From NCBI GenBank assembly GCA_902783775.1, contig CACZSI010000083.1, positions 1-34,653 of the forward strand: a stretch of 34,653 nucleotides of DNA, in the 5' to 3' direction. Positions 7,080-16,344 of this stretch are shown here, in pieces. Positions within the stretch are counted from its first letter, which is position 1. Every line of letters starts with the position of its first letter. A model generated the notes under the pieces. That model worked only from the letters and a program-made list of their open reading frames with translations. It made no database searches and was not told the DNA's origin. The position numbers were made by a program, and so were the translations under genes. The DNA is from an uncultured Lachnospiraceae bacterium. Lineage in GTDB: Bacteria; Bacillota; Clostridia; Lachnospirales; Lachnospiraceae.

Positions 7080-9842
7080 TTACACTACTATTTCCGTTCT
7101 ACTGCCATTGGCCCCATCTTTATACACATTTATATGTCTGTCAATACGATTTTTCAACTCCTCCACATGAGAAATTATACCTATCTGCTTATCCTGACTC
7201 ATTGAAAGTAAGGTCTTAAGTGCCGCATCAAGTGTAGCCTCATCCAATGATCCAAATCCTTCATCCACAAACAATGTATCAATCTTTACACCCTTAGCAG
7301 ATCCTGACTGAATCTCATCTGACATACCTAGCGCCAATGATAGAGCTGCCATAAACTGTTCACCACCTGATAAACTCTTAACTGTTCTGTTAGTGCCATT
7401 GTAATGGTCTATAACCTCTAAGTCTAAGCCCTTATAACCTCCGCCGGTATTGTCAGTACTTCTTCTAAGTTCATACTGATTAGATGTCATTGACATAAGG
7501 CGCACATTAGCATGTACTAAGATTCTATCAAAGTATTCCATCTGCACGTAGGTCTCTAATGTGACGCTGTACTCACCAGATCCGGAGTTAATAGCAGTGT
7601 TAAGCTCTGCTAACCACTTTTCTTTTATATCCTTTTCTCTAAAATCTTTTAGGTTAGAAGAAATGCTTTTATAAGCATCCTCATTTTTAGAATTAGTAAT
7701 TTTTAAAGTATCAAGCAATGCCTGTTTTTCTTCTTTGGCATTACTGTGATCTTTATAACTATTATTTATTGCTTCCTTATCAAGCTCTTTATCATCCTCT
7801 TTTTCTATCTCTTCTGATATGTTTTTAAGTTCGCCGGACTTTAGATTGTAATCCCTATTCTTACTGTCCACCTCATCCTCAGCTTTTTTCAATGTCATCT
7901 CAAGAGTATCTTTTTTATGTTTTATCTTATCAAAATACGCTGCTGCCTTTTCATAAGAATCAAACTCTAAAGTCTTTACTAAAGAATTCTTCTCACTTGA
8001 TAAAGCCACATTATCTAACTCTATTTTCTTTACTTCATTATTTTTCACATCAATTAAAGTCAATAATTCCTTAAGCTTAACTTCTGCATTTTCAATATCA
8101 ATTTTTAACTTATCGTAAGTCTTCTTTTTACTGTTTAAGTCATCTATAGTTTTAGTAATCTTAGCCATATCAGCTTCATTTTCTTCTCGAAGCTTTCTTA
8201 TAGTTTCCATAGAATCAGACTTATCAAAATCAATATTTCCATGCTTTAGACCATTTCCCCTGGCATTATCTCTATTAGCCTTTGACTCATTTATTTTAGC
8301 AGTAATATCATAGCATTCTTTTCTAATATCCTCCGCTTTAGCATGGGCTTTATCTACACTCTTTTGTGAAATCTCCTGATTTATTAACATAGCAGGATTT
8401 GGATGATTAGTAGAACCGCACACTGGACAAGGCTGTTCGTCTTTTAATTCTTTTGCCAGCACTCCTGCCTGCTGAGATAAAAAAGCTCCTAAAATATTAC
8501 TATATTCAGCATTAGCCTTATTAAATCTATCTTTTGCCTGGATAATTTCTTTTTCGTATTTTTCAATATCCAGGTTCATTTTATAATACTTATTATACTC
8601 ATCCATAAGAGTTCTAATAGTATCTGCCTCTTTAGCCTTAGTATCCTTTAATGAATTAGCTTTAACCAGCTCTTCACCTACTCCATCTAACTCCTTAAAA
8701 GATTTTTCATTATTTTCCTTTTTCTCTTTTAAACTGTCCTGATTATCTTTTAAAGTCAATAATTGCTTATCTAGAGATAACTTTTTATCAGCTATAGTTT
8801 TAAGATTTTCCTCTAAGCTATGAAGCTTTTTATATTGATCTTCAATATCCTTATATTTATCAATCTTAATTTCTAAATCTTTTATCTGCTCTTTATTTTT
8901 CGAAGCCTCCATAAGGGCATTTTTAGCCTCTTTTAGATTAGCTTCTAGCTTATTAACTTCAGCCTTTATCTCATCTCTAGTTTTCTTTTTCTTATCTAAC
9001 TCTTCAATTTTATCTAGGGACTTTCTATCTTTTTTTATAACCTCATCTAACTGCCCAATCTCTAGGCTTAGTTTTTCGGCCATTGCCTTATCCTTAGTTA
9101 TACAATTAGAAAGCTCATTAATTATAAACTCATATCCATTTTCGCTTCCATTGTTATTAACTTCGATATCATTTTTAATAGCCTCATCAACCTTTATATT
9201 TTTAATAGCTTCTGAAATTCTATCAGTAACCTTATCCTTTTCATCCCTTAGAGCCTTTAAATCTCTCTTTACTGATTCGCCTAATTTATTATATCTTTCG
9301 GTATGGAATAATTTTCTTAAAATATCGATTCTCTCTTTAGTGTTTGATAATAAAAACTTATTAAAATCACCCTGAGCTATCATGGCAATCTGGGAAAACT
9401 CTTTATCGCTAAGTCCAATTATCTCATCAATAGCTCTCTCCACATCCTTTATTTTAGAGATAGGCTCTCTGCCATCGCTAAATGTCAGCTCCACCTTGGA
9501 GCCATAAGTACGGTAATCATCGCCACGCTTTTTCTTCTTTTCATAGCTGGGACTTCTCACAATATTATAAACTTTTCCGAAATATTCAAATGTAAAATCC
9601 ACAAATGTATCTATGTCATCATCCGGGCTTACATACTTCGAACGAAATCCATTGCTGTCTCTGTTATCGCCACTGGCCTCACCGTATAGCGCAAACTTTA
9701 TTGCATCGAAAATAGTAGTTTTTCCGGAACCGGTATCTCCGCAAATTAGATAGATTCCATTGTCCCCTAATTTAGTAAAATCAATTTCCTCCCTTCCTGC
9801 ATAGGAACCGAAGGCTGATATAATTAATTTAATTGGCTTCAT
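7080..9842 (-). CDS. sbcC: DNA double-strand-break repair ATPase SbcC (Rad50-like)
   Basis: The SMC-like ATPase subunit of the SbcCD nuclease, which cuts hairpins and protein-blocked DNA ends. The N-terminal Walker A GDTGSGKTT is at 35-43. Two long coiled-coil arms flank the zinc hook CPVCG with C472 and C475, almost exactly mid-protein. The C-terminal signature LSGGEQ is at 824-829 and Walker B IDTLFVDEGFGSLDE at 854-868. At 920 residues it is shorter than the E. coli protein (about 1,050) but complete. It starts three bases after sbcD, with GGAGG upstream. I see no clear terminator in the short stretch between its stop and the HU promoter. Confidence 0.96.
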   Translation of the reverse strand: MKPIKLIISAFGSYAGREEIDFTKLGDNGIYLICGDTGSGKTTIFDAIKFALYGEASGDNRDSNGFRSKYVSPDDDIDTFVDFTFEYFGKVYNIVRSPSYEKKKKRGDDYRTYGSKVELTFSDGREPISKIKDVERAIDEIIGLSDKEFSQIAMIAQGDFNKFLLSNTKERIDILRKLFHTERYNKLGESVKRDLKALRDEKDKVTDRISEAIKNIKVDEAIKNDIEVNNNGSENGYEFIINELSNCITKDKAMAEKLSLEIGQLDEVIKKDRKSLDKIEELDKKKKTRDEIKAEVNKLEANLKEAKNALMEASKNKEQIKDLEIKIDKYKDIEDQYKKLHSLEENLKTIADKKLSLDKQLLTLKDNQDSLKEKKENNEKSFKELDGVGEELVKANSLKDTKAKEADTIRTLMDEYNKYYKMNLDIEKYEKEIIQAKDRFNKANAEYSNILGAFLSQQAGVLAKELKDEQPCPVCGSTNHPNPAMLINQEISQKSVDKAHAKAEDIRKECYDITAKINESKANRDNARGNGLKHGNIDFDKSDSMETIRKLREENEADMAKITKTIDDLNSKKKTYDKLKIDIENAEVKLKELLTLIDVKNNEVKKIELDNVALSSEKNSLVKTLEFDSYEKAAAYFDKIKHKKDTLEMTLKKAEDEVDSKNRDYNLKSGELKNISEEIEKEDDKELDKEAINNSYKDHSNAKEEKQALLDTLKITNSKNEDAYKSISSNLKDFREKDIKEKWLAELNTAINSGSGEYSVTLETYVQMEYFDRILVHANVRLMSMTSNQYELRRSTDNTGGGYKGLDLEVIDHYNGTNRTVKSLSGGEQFMAALSLALGMSDEIQSGSAKGVKIDTLFVDEGFGSLDEATLDAALKTLLSMSQDKQIGIISHVEELKNRIDRHINVYKDGANGSRTEIVV

Positions 9843-9845
9843 ATT

Positions 9846-11000
9846 CTAGTCCTCCCACTTCTCTACTATTTCGTTAATATACTTAATCTGATCCTGGTTT
9901 AAATCCTTATTATATTGCTTTTTAAAGAACTCACAGACTAACTCTAGCGGCGACTTTTGCTCGGCCTTTATAGCACCGTCTGTGATATTTATGGATACAC
10001 CATTATTTCTCTTATATCCTAATTCCATAAGGTTAGTATAAATGCTTCTTAGCACATTTAACGCCCCCGGAATATCACTTTCATCCTCTAGGACAATCTT
10101 TAGGTAATCCTCCCTGTCAAATCCTTTATCATCACTCATATAAAACTCATTTAAAGTTAGCTTGTCATAGATGCCTGTCACTTCCTTCATATCGTGCAAT
10201 GGCACTAAAGGAATTGTCTTATATTCAATATTCCCCTTTTCTTTCATGTCCACTATCAAAACTTCCTTAGTCTGATTAGCTTCCCCGAAAGAATATTTTA
10301 AAAGAGTTCCGCTATATCTGATATTTTCCTGAATCTTCTGTGATCTGTGAATATGACCTAGCGCCACATAGTCAAACTTCTCATAATTGTCCTTTCCTAT
10401 CTGGTCCACGCCACCTACCATTACCGGTGAATCCTCGGAGCCTGACACATCTGCTCCCACCACAAATTGATGGGATAAAATAATATTTCTCTTAGACTCA
10501 TCCACAGAAGTATTTTCCATAACCACCTTCATTGCAGAATCATAACTGTTAAAAGCCTCCGGCTCATAGCTTTCACCGTAGTAATGCTTCACATCTACAG
10601 GCTTTATAAATGGCAATAAATAAAAGTCTATATCGCCATACTCATCCTTATCGTGAACCACCTCAATTTTTCCATTAAACTTCTTTGCAATATAAATTCC
10701 GGAGTTTTTCATAAGGTCTGAACCAAACTCTAATCTGGCTGAGCTGTCATGGTTACCGCTAATTATATAGGTTTTAACTCCCATATCTGAAAGTTTTTTT
10801 AGAAAATCATTTAAGGCTTCTACCGCTTCCACCACCGGAATAGATTTATCATAAACATCCCCTGCCACAACTACTCTGTCCACTTTTTCAGCTTCGATTA
10901 TTTCATAGACTTTCTCTAATATATATTTTTGATCCTCCACCATGGAATAGCCATTAACTTTTTTTCCAATATGAGTATCTGCTAAATGTAATATCTTCAT
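9846..11000 (-). CDS. sbcD: SbcD exonuclease subunit (Mre11-like)
   Basis: Manganese-dependent nuclease subunit of SbcCD. The calcineurin-like phosphoesterase motifs are clear: ADTHIGK with D8 and H10, AGDVYD with D48, GNHDS (82-86) and the later GHIHRSQ. The start at 11000 has AAAGGAGGAGG directly upstream and gives the standard N-terminus MKILHLADTHIGK. An in-frame ATG at 11039 lies inside the preceding terminator hairpin and is rejected. The product is 384 residues, normal for the family. No promoter fits between the hairpin and the ribosome site. Confidence 0.96.
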   Translation of the reverse strand: MKILHLADTHIGKKVNGYSMVEDQKYILEKVYEIIEAEKVDRVVVAGDVYDKSIPVVEAVEALNDFLKKLSDMGVKTYIISGNHDSSARLEFGSDLMKNSGIYIAKKFNGKIEVVHDKDEYGDIDFYLLPFIKPVDVKHYYGESYEPEAFNSYDSAMKVVMENTSVDESKRNIILSHQFVVGADVSGSEDSPVMVGGVDQIGKDNYEKFDYVALGHIHRSQKIQENIRYSGTLLKYSFGEANQTKEVLIVDMKEKGNIEYKTIPLVPLHDMKEVTGIYDKLTLNEFYMSDDKGFDREDYLKIVLEDESDIPGALNVLRSIYTNLMELGYKRNNGVSINITDGAIKAEQKSPLELVCEFFKKQYNKDLNQDQIKYINEIVEKWED

Positions 11001-11021
11001 TGGCCTCCTCCTTTTTTCAAA

Positions 11022-11053
11022 AACATAAAAAGACGGCATAAACCGTCTTTTTT
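11022..11053. terminator. Terminator hairpin between pepD and sbcD
   Basis: A 10-bp stem, AAAAAGACGG (11027-11036) with CCGTCTTTTT (11043-11052), loop CATAAA. On the minus strand it is followed by a T run interrupted at TTTTTATG. The sbcD ribosome site starts about ten bases beyond, so sbcDC transcription probably comes from read-through or from a promoter inside pepD. Confidence 0.8.
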
Positions 11054-11057
11054 ATTG

Positions 11058-12512
11058 CTACTTAAGTTTTTTCAATACAGCTTTTAAAAGCTCCCATGTT
11101 CTCTCAATTGATGCAATCTCAATTCTCTCATCCACAGTGTGAATATCATACATCTGCGGTCCTATAGATACCACATCAAGGCCTTCTATCTTACCTGTAA
11201 AAATGCCGCACTCTAAGCCTGCATGCACTGTCTCTACCACCGGTTCCTTTAGAGAATCATCTGCATCCTTATATAATTCTTTATAACAATCCACAAAAAC
11301 TTCTCTTAGACGTGACTCTTCCTTATACTTCCAACCCGGATAATCATTCTCCACAGTTACCACGCCGCCAAAGATTTCTGCTAAAGCCTTTATTTTTTCT
11401 ACCTGATAATTCTTTTCTGACTCAACACTACTTCTCACTAAGATTTCTATGTCAATAGAATTATCCAATGTTCTAACTATTCCTAAGTTCTGAGATGTTC
11501 TAACCATATCCTTCATGGATGGCTCCATCTTTATAACTCCATTATCAAACTGAGATAGCGCCACGATAGTAGTTAAAGTAGCAGCACCGCTAACTACATT
11601 TACTAAACTCATATCCAGATAGTTTTTCTCAAGCTTCATATTAGGATCAGTAAATGAGTATTCATCCTTAATTTCATTGAATGTATTTTCAATAATCTCT
11701 AACGCCTTAGTCTTAGCTTCCTCTTCCTGAGAGATAACTACCGCTGCCTCTGCAAAAGTAGCAATGGCATTATCCTTATCGCCACCGTTAATTGATAAAA
11801 TTCTAATTTCCATATTCTGAAGCAATGTAAGAAGAATTCTACCCATCACCACATTGGCATTGGCACCCTGCTTATGAATTTCACCTCCTGAATGACCACC
11901 TGTGATGTTAGAGATTTTAAACTCCACAATTGGTGCTGTAAATGTCTCCTGTCTAAAAGGAAAACTGCATTTTATAGTGGCGCCACCTGCGCATCCTACT
12001 GTAAGGACGCCCTCCTGCTCAGAATCCACATTTATCATAGTCTTTCCTTCTAAAATGGATGCATCAAGACTTATAGCACCTAGCATTCCTATCTCTTCAT
12101 CTGTAGTAAATACGCATTCTAATGCCGGATGAGGAATATCATCCGCCTCAAGTAAGGCTAACATATAAGCCACAGCGATACCGTCATCCGCTCCTAATGT
12201 AGAATTTTTAGCTGTAATAAAACCATCCTCTACATAGGCATCAACTCCGGTTTCCTCGCTTATATCTCCAATGGCCACCATATCCATATGTCCCTGCAAT
12301 ATTACAGGTTCTGCGCTCTCATACCCTTTAGTGGCAGGTTTTTTAATAACCACATTTAAATCGTCATCCTGAATATAAGAAAGCCCTTTATCCTTAGCGA
12401 AATCCACCAGATACTGGCTAATCTTTTCTACGTTCTTTGAGCCGTGGGGAATCTTACAAATCTCTTCAAAATACTTTATAACTTCCTTAGGTTTATAATT
12501 TGATAATTCCAT
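11058..12512 (-). CDS. pepD: Aminoacyl-histidine dipeptidase PepD (M20C peptidase)
   Basis: A cytosolic di-zinc dipeptidase of 484 residues, expected to split Xaa-His (carnosine-type) and other dipeptides. M20 metal and catalytic motifs are in order: LQGHMDM (H75, D77), TLGADDG (107-111) and TDEEIGMLGA (E139, E140), with later VHAGLECGIF and DIHTVDERIEI typical of PepD. A GGAGG site precedes the ATG. It begins only two bases after the nucleotidyltransferase gene, so the two are co-transcribed. It is the last gene before a hairpin. Confidence 0.95.
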   Translation of the reverse strand: MELSNYKPKEVIKYFEEICKIPHGSKNVEKISQYLVDFAKDKGLSYIQDDDLNVVIKKPATKGYESAEPVILQGHMDMVAIGDISEETGVDAYVEDGFITAKNSTLGADDGIAVAYMLALLEADDIPHPALECVFTTDEEIGMLGAISLDASILEGKTMINVDSEQEGVLTVGCAGGATIKCSFPFRQETFTAPIVEFKISNITGGHSGGEIHKQGANANVVMGRILLTLLQNMEIRILSINGGDKDNAIATFAEAAVVISQEEEAKTKALEIIENTFNEIKDEYSFTDPNMKLEKNYLDMSLVNVVSGAATLTTIVALSQFDNGVIKMEPSMKDMVRTSQNLGIVRTLDNSIDIEILVRSSVESEKNYQVEKIKALAEIFGGVVTVENDYPGWKYKEESRLREVFVDCYKELYKDADDSLKEPVVETVHAGLECGIFTGKIEGLDVVSIGPQMYDIHTVDERIEIASIERTWELLKAVLKKLK

Positions 12513-12514
12513 CT

Positions 12515-13675
12515 TTACTCCTCCATATCTTTTATTGACTTATATTCACTTTTAATTCTATCTCTTCTGTGAAGTAGCACATATACTATTCTTCTAACCC
12601 ACATAATAGGCAATAACCATCCGTGTTTTTTAAGCACAGGATAGATATTTTCCATTCTGCTTCTCTCCATAAAAATACGTCTGAATATAAATCCTTTTTT
12701 ACTTTTAACATTATTCTCTTTTTTTAATTTATTGAAATACCATTTTTGATAATTCTCTTCAGTTCCAAAGGCTCCGCTGTCTAATATAAATATTCCTGCA
12801 TCAAACAAATCATCCTCTGAAAGAATATTTTCATCTAGCCTATCGCCAATAAACTCCTCACCGCCAAACCACTTTATAGCTAACTGATTAGTCATACTCT
12901 GGAAATAAACATAGTTCATTTTTTCTATAATTGAATCCACATACTCCCAATCTATATCATCCTTCCAATGCTTTAAAATATAATAGTGGTCCAGAATTGA
13001 ACGAACACCGCTACCTCCCATTGAAAAATGCTTTTCAAAGTGAAGTAGATGATATAAATAAAAATCTTCCTTAGTCATATGATAGATATGGGGCTCATCC
13101 TCCACTAATCTATCCCAGATATCATCTGTATACCAATGATTCTCCTCAGTAGGCGGAAGCAGTCTTCTGTGAATTTCCACCTTCATATAAGGCTTTTTAC
13201 CGTACTCATCATGGCTGGCATCTAATCCCACATCCTCAGCTTCATAGCCTAGAAGCTTCATAATCGGAATACACTTATCTATATCCTTAGCCCTAACTAA
13301 ATAATCGATATCTCCCATCTGCCTATACTCTGGCTTAGGATAAAGTCCCTTAAGAACCCAGCCTTTAAGGGCAATAACGTCAATCTCATTTTTTCTAAAA
13401 TTATCGACTATCACCTTACCCTCTTCTATCTGCATAATATCAGCTAATTTATTGTGATTTCGGCTATTGAAAAATCTTCTAGAAATCTCCATAGACGGCC
13501 TGTCCTTTAGCTGATCTACGGATTTAAAAATGATTTCCTCCACTTTATGAAAGATGGCTAGAGATAATATATCAGACCATGAAACAAGCTCCGGCTTAGG
13601 GGCCGGAGTCTTATCGTTTACAAATGCATTTATTAATCCAATAAAATAATCATAGGTCTGTTTATTATATTTCAT
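12515..13675 (-). CDS. Nucleotidyltransferase-fold family protein (NTP_transf_5-like)
   Basis: A 386-residue protein resembling the NTP_transf_5 group of minimal nucleotidyltransferases. The diagnostic block ALKGWVLKGLYP...RQMGDIDYLV covers 102-126, with LKG at 103-105, R118 and the metal-binding acidic pair in GDID at 121-124. A third motif, EIHRRL, is at 167-172. The C-terminal third is basic and may hold a short hydrophobic stretch (about 350-362). Relatives are often found with polysaccharide or peptide-export genes, but the substrate is unknown. Here it lies one base after the zinc-ribbon gene and two before pepD, so all three appear co-expressed. The family call is by motif. The role is not known to me. 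Confidence 0.75.
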   Translation of the reverse strand: MKYNKQTYDYFIGLINAFVNDKTPAPKPELVSWSDILSLAIFHKVEEIIFKSVDQLKDRPSMEISRRFFNSRNHNKLADIMQIEEGKVIVDNFRKNEIDVIALKGWVLKGLYPKPEYRQMGDIDYLVRAKDIDKCIPIMKLLGYEAEDVGLDASHDEYGKKPYMKVEIHRRLLPPTEENHWYTDDIWDRLVEDEPHIYHMTKEDFYLYHLLHFEKHFSMGGSGVRSILDHYYILKHWKDDIDWEYVDSIIEKMNYVYFQSMTNQLAIKWFGGEEFIGDRLDENILSEDDLFDAGIFILDSGAFGTEENYQKWYFNKLKKENNVKSKKGFIFRRIFMERSRMENIYPVLKKHGWLLPIMWVRRIVYVLLHRRDRIKSEYKSIKDMEE

Positions 13676-13676
13676 A

Positions 13677-14501
13677 TTATTCCTGTTCTTCTACTACTTC
13701 CTCAGTGGCTGGTTCCGGTTCTTCAGGCTTCTGTGTAACTACCTGTTCCTTAGTTGGCGCCTGAGTTATAACCTCTTTTTTCTTAGTTGTCTCAATATGC
13801 TTTCTAGTAGTCTTCTTTTCCCTTACTGTAGCCTTCTCAGTTTCCTTAACCGTCTCAGTCTCTCTCACAGCCTGAGTCTGTCTCTCTGTCTCTGTATAAG
13901 CTGTAGTTTCTTCCTTAGTAGCCTTTTGCTTTTTCTCTGTCTCAGTTTCTTCCTGAGTAGTAGTCTCCTGAGGTGTAAAATTACTGTATTTATTTGATAA
14001 GAATGTCGCTGTAACTACCACTGCTAATACTACGCTGACAGCCACAACAATCATAATAATATTCTTTTTCTTATTTACTATGCTTTCCTGGGCATCATAC
14101 TGAGGAACTTCTAAATATGGACTGTTCTCATAATCATCATAAGACTCCATGTCATATTCCATATCGTCATTTAAATCTAAGTCCTGTAAATCAATTTCAT
14201 CTTCCATCTCTTCCGGAAAATCGAAATTATCTAACTCTTCCTCAAAACTAACTTCCTTGGGCATAATATCATCGTCAATATCAAACTCCTCATCTAAAGC
14301 CTTAGGACCGTTATCTATATTTAAATCATCTGCACTAAAAATCTTAGTATCTCCTAAATCATCCTTTGAGAAAATAACAGTATCGCCCCCCACTGAATTA
14401 TCTGATTGCTCTGAATTATTTTCATTCTCAATAGCCGCTCCACAATATGGGCATAATTTAAATTCCGGCTGAACATATTTTCCACATTTCTTACAAAACA
14501 T
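13677..14501 (-). CDS. Membrane-anchored zinc-ribbon protein with Thr/Glu-rich tail, unknown function
   Basis: A 274-residue protein with three parts. The N-terminus is a zinc ribbon (C3, C6, C17, C20 in CKKCG and CPYCG). A very acidic cytosolic linker follows (about 25-145), holding a near-duplicate motif, TVIFSKDDL then TKIFSADDL. One membrane segment lies at about 147-168. The C-terminus (175-274) is low-complexity Thr/Glu/Lys and is probably outside the cell. The ATG at 14501 is preferred because AAGGAG lies eight bases upstream; the ATG two codons earlier is only two bases from that site. The twin T-x-I-F-S motifs could be phosphothreonine docking sites, which is only inference. It heads a three-gene transcript. 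Confidence 0.75.
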   Translation of the reverse strand: MFCKKCGKYVQPEFKLCPYCGAAIENENNSEQSDNSVGGDTVIFSKDDLGDTKIFSADDLNIDNGPKALDEEFDIDDDIMPKEVSFEEELDNFDFPEEMEDEIDLQDLDLNDDMEYDMESYDDYENSPYLEVPQYDAQESIVNKKKNIIMIVVAVSVVLAVVVTATFLSNKYSNFTPQETTTQEETETEKKQKATKEETTAYTETERQTQAVRETETVKETEKATVREKKTTRKHIETTKKKEVITQAPTKEQVVTQKPEEPEPATEEVVEEQE

Positions 14502-14563
14502 AATCATTTCTCCTTATCATATACAACACCTCTATTGTAATACATTCTAAATGATTTTACTAC

Positions 14564-14601
14564 AAAAAATCACTCGGAGATGTTAAAACCTCCGAGTGAT
14601 T
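14564..14601 (-). terminator. Terminator of the solute-binding lipoprotein gene
   Basis: An 11-bp stem (14569-14579 with 14590-14600, core CACTCGGAG/CTCCGAGTG) followed on the minus strand by six T residues. It lies just after the stop of the lipoprotein gene. Confidence 0.9.
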
Positions 14602-14615
14602 AATAGTTTACTTAA

Positions 14616-16256
14616 TTATTTCTTTAAATCTGCATCTGTTAAATGATAATATTTCTTTAATGCATCGTTTAACTGCTGCTGAGACTTCTTAATTCTCTTG
14701 TTACATGTTGTATTCCAATCAGATAACTTAGAAAGAACGCTGTTCTCCCAGCCTGGCTTTCCTTGCCATACTCCGGCTACTTCTTCGTTCCACATGTTCT
14801 TCCACTCATATAGACAATCTGTTGTCTCACCCTTCTCCTGAAGGTTAGTTGTCCATGTCTTATCTGAGTAATCCCAGTACTCGCCTTTCTGCCAGATTTC
14901 GTTAATCTTCTTAAATCCTTCTTTATCTTTGTAAACCTTGTGTGCAGGATGACTGTTCCAGATTTCCATCTGATCTTCATAATCTTTTCCTGTTACTACA
15001 GGGAAAGAATCTCCTGCTGCTGATTTTTCTGTACCAGCTGCTGTGTACTTCTGATCAAATACAGCCTGCTTAGCCTCAGTAGAAGCTGTTAAGTATGAAG
15101 CAAATGTGTATGAAAGTAATAATTTCTGCTTCTCTGCCTCACTCCACTCTGTATTTCCATCATCTGCGCTGTAGTTATGAACACAGATAGGATCTAAAAC
15201 TACCTTTACAGTGTTCTTGTTATAATCTGTTGATGGGAATGGATAAATATCCCAATCATTAGCTTTGATAACCTCAGGACTATTGATGCTCTTTCCTGCA
15301 GGATCAGCACCTGCTGTTAAGTACCAAGGATCCTCGATATTAGTTAATGTTCTGTTATTACAGAAATAGAACCAAGAGAAAACTCCACTCTCTTTCTGGA
15401 TTTCTTTTGATAATGTACCAGCACCCTCTGCTGAGTCGATAGTTGACTTAGTCCACTTAGGAATATACTTAAGCATATCCTTAACCTGGTCACTGTCTAA
15501 CTTAACATCACCCTTAGTAGTAATCTGCTTATTAATTGTATCAGTTCCTACGTTAATAATGCTAGTAGGTGTGCTCTTTCCTCCCCAGAAAGTCTTATTA
15601 TCTGAAGAATTAAAGAATTCTGTATACTCATCAATTGTCCAATCAGGACTAGGAATGTCAATATTGTTTTCCTGTGCTAAAGACTTATTAATCCAAACTC
15701 CCCAAGGAATAGAGAATGATGGAAGTGCTGCCTGCACTCCGTGGTAGTTAGTTACCTTCATTAATCCCTGGTTGTACTTCTTATATGTCTCATCATCCTT
15801 ATAAACTGAAAGGTCAGCAACTAAACCTTTTTTAATATCGTTAGTTACACTAGTTGAACTCCAGATATCAGGATATTTCTTATACTTAGTTTTGAAATTC
15901 TCCATCTCCTGATCCCATGATGGTGTACCTGGCTGATCCGGATCATTGGCCTTAGCCCATAAATTAATCTTAACATTAGGATATTTCTCATTGAACTTCT
16001 TAGCTACTGCATAAATAGCTGCAATATTAGCAGCTGTTAGCTTCTGAGTGGTAAGTGACATATGTCCAATATCCTCATAGTACTTGCTGTCTCCAGCCCA
16101 AGTCATATAAGAGATTTCACCCTTAATGTTCTTATCCAATTTGCTACTTACATCTGTTCCCCCGCCATCTTTTTTACCGCCACAGCCGGCAAGCATTGTG
16201 CTACCCATAACGACAGCTAAAGATAAAGCTAAAGTTCTTCTACTTAATAATTTCAC
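14616..16256 (-). CDS. Extracellular solute-binding lipoprotein, probably for an ABC sugar importer
   Basis: A 546-residue substrate-binding protein. The signal peptide runs through MKLLSRRTLALSLAVVMGSTM to the lipobox LAGC, with lipidation expected at C25. The mature part starts with a glycine/aspartate spacer and then the binding-protein pattern ISYMTWAGDSKYYED, with aromatic-rich stretches typical of carbohydrate-binding family 1 proteins. The start codon is GTG at 16256, seven bases after AGGAGG. No permease or ATPase gene is nearby, so its partners are elsewhere or it is a stand-alone binder. It is transcribed alone, between its own promoter and terminator. Ligand unknown. Confidence 0.85.
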   Translation of the reverse strand: MKLLSRRTLALSLAVVMGSTMLAGCGGKKDGGGTDVSSKLDKNIKGEISYMTWAGDSKYYEDIGHMSLTTQKLTAANIAAIYAVAKKFNEKYPNVKINLWAKANDPDQPGTPSWDQEMENFKTKYKKYPDIWSSTSVTNDIKKGLVADLSVYKDDETYKKYNQGLMKVTNYHGVQAALPSFSIPWGVWINKSLAQENNIDIPSPDWTIDEYTEFFNSSDNKTFWGGKSTPTSIINVGTDTINKQITTKGDVKLDSDQVKDMLKYIPKWTKSTIDSAEGAGTLSKEIQKESGVFSWFYFCNNRTLTNIEDPWYLTAGADPAGKSINSPEVIKANDWDIYPFPSTDYNKNTVKVVLDPICVHNYSADDGNTEWSEAEKQKLLLSYTFASYLTASTEAKQAVFDQKYTAAGTEKSAAGDSFPVVTGKDYEDQMEIWNSHPAHKVYKDKEGFKKINEIWQKGEYWDYSDKTWTTNLQEKGETTDCLYEWKNMWNEEVAGVWQGKPGWENSVLSKLSDWNTTCNKRIKKSQQQLNDALKKYYHLTDADLKK

Positions 16257-16298
16257 TTCTCAACCTCCTTTAAATTTTCTTCCGAAGTTTCCTTTATA

Positions 16299-16327
16299 AT
16301 TTTAACACTAAAAATATTTTTGTCCAA
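16299..16327 (-). promoter_or_regulatory. Promoter of the solute-binding lipoprotein gene
   Basis: On the minus strand, TTGGAC (16322-16327) and TAAAAT (16299-16304) are separated by 17 bases. The leader to the GTG start is about 35-40 bases. The promoter overlaps a perfect 13-bp inverted repeat. Confidence 0.6.
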
Positions 16328-16338
16328 TATTTTTAGTG
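16306..16338. promoter_or_regulatory. 13-bp inverted repeat straddling the -35 box, possible operator
   Basis: CACTAAAAATATT (16306-16318) and its exact complement AATATTTTTAGTG (16326-16338) are separated by seven bases that contain most of the -35 box of the lipoprotein promoter. It could be a repressor or activator site. It could also end the metA transcript, but no T run follows on the minus strand, so I favour an operator. Confidence 0.5.
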
Positions 16339-16344
16339 AAATAT

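Noticed and set aside
11001..11039. Longer SbcD start at 11039
   Set aside because: That ATG lies inside the pepD terminator hairpin, while the ATG at 11000 has AAAGGAGGAGG and gives the standard MKILHLADTH start.
13797..13997. Ser/Leu-rich plus-strand open frame opposite the zinc-ribbon gene
   Set aside because: It is the complement of the Thr/Glu-rich low-complexity tail, a typical shadow frame without a ribosome site.
16306..16338. Intrinsic terminator of metA
   Set aside because: The hairpin is AT-only at its core and lacks a following T run on the minus strand. Overlap with a 17-spaced promoter makes an operator more likely, though not certain.
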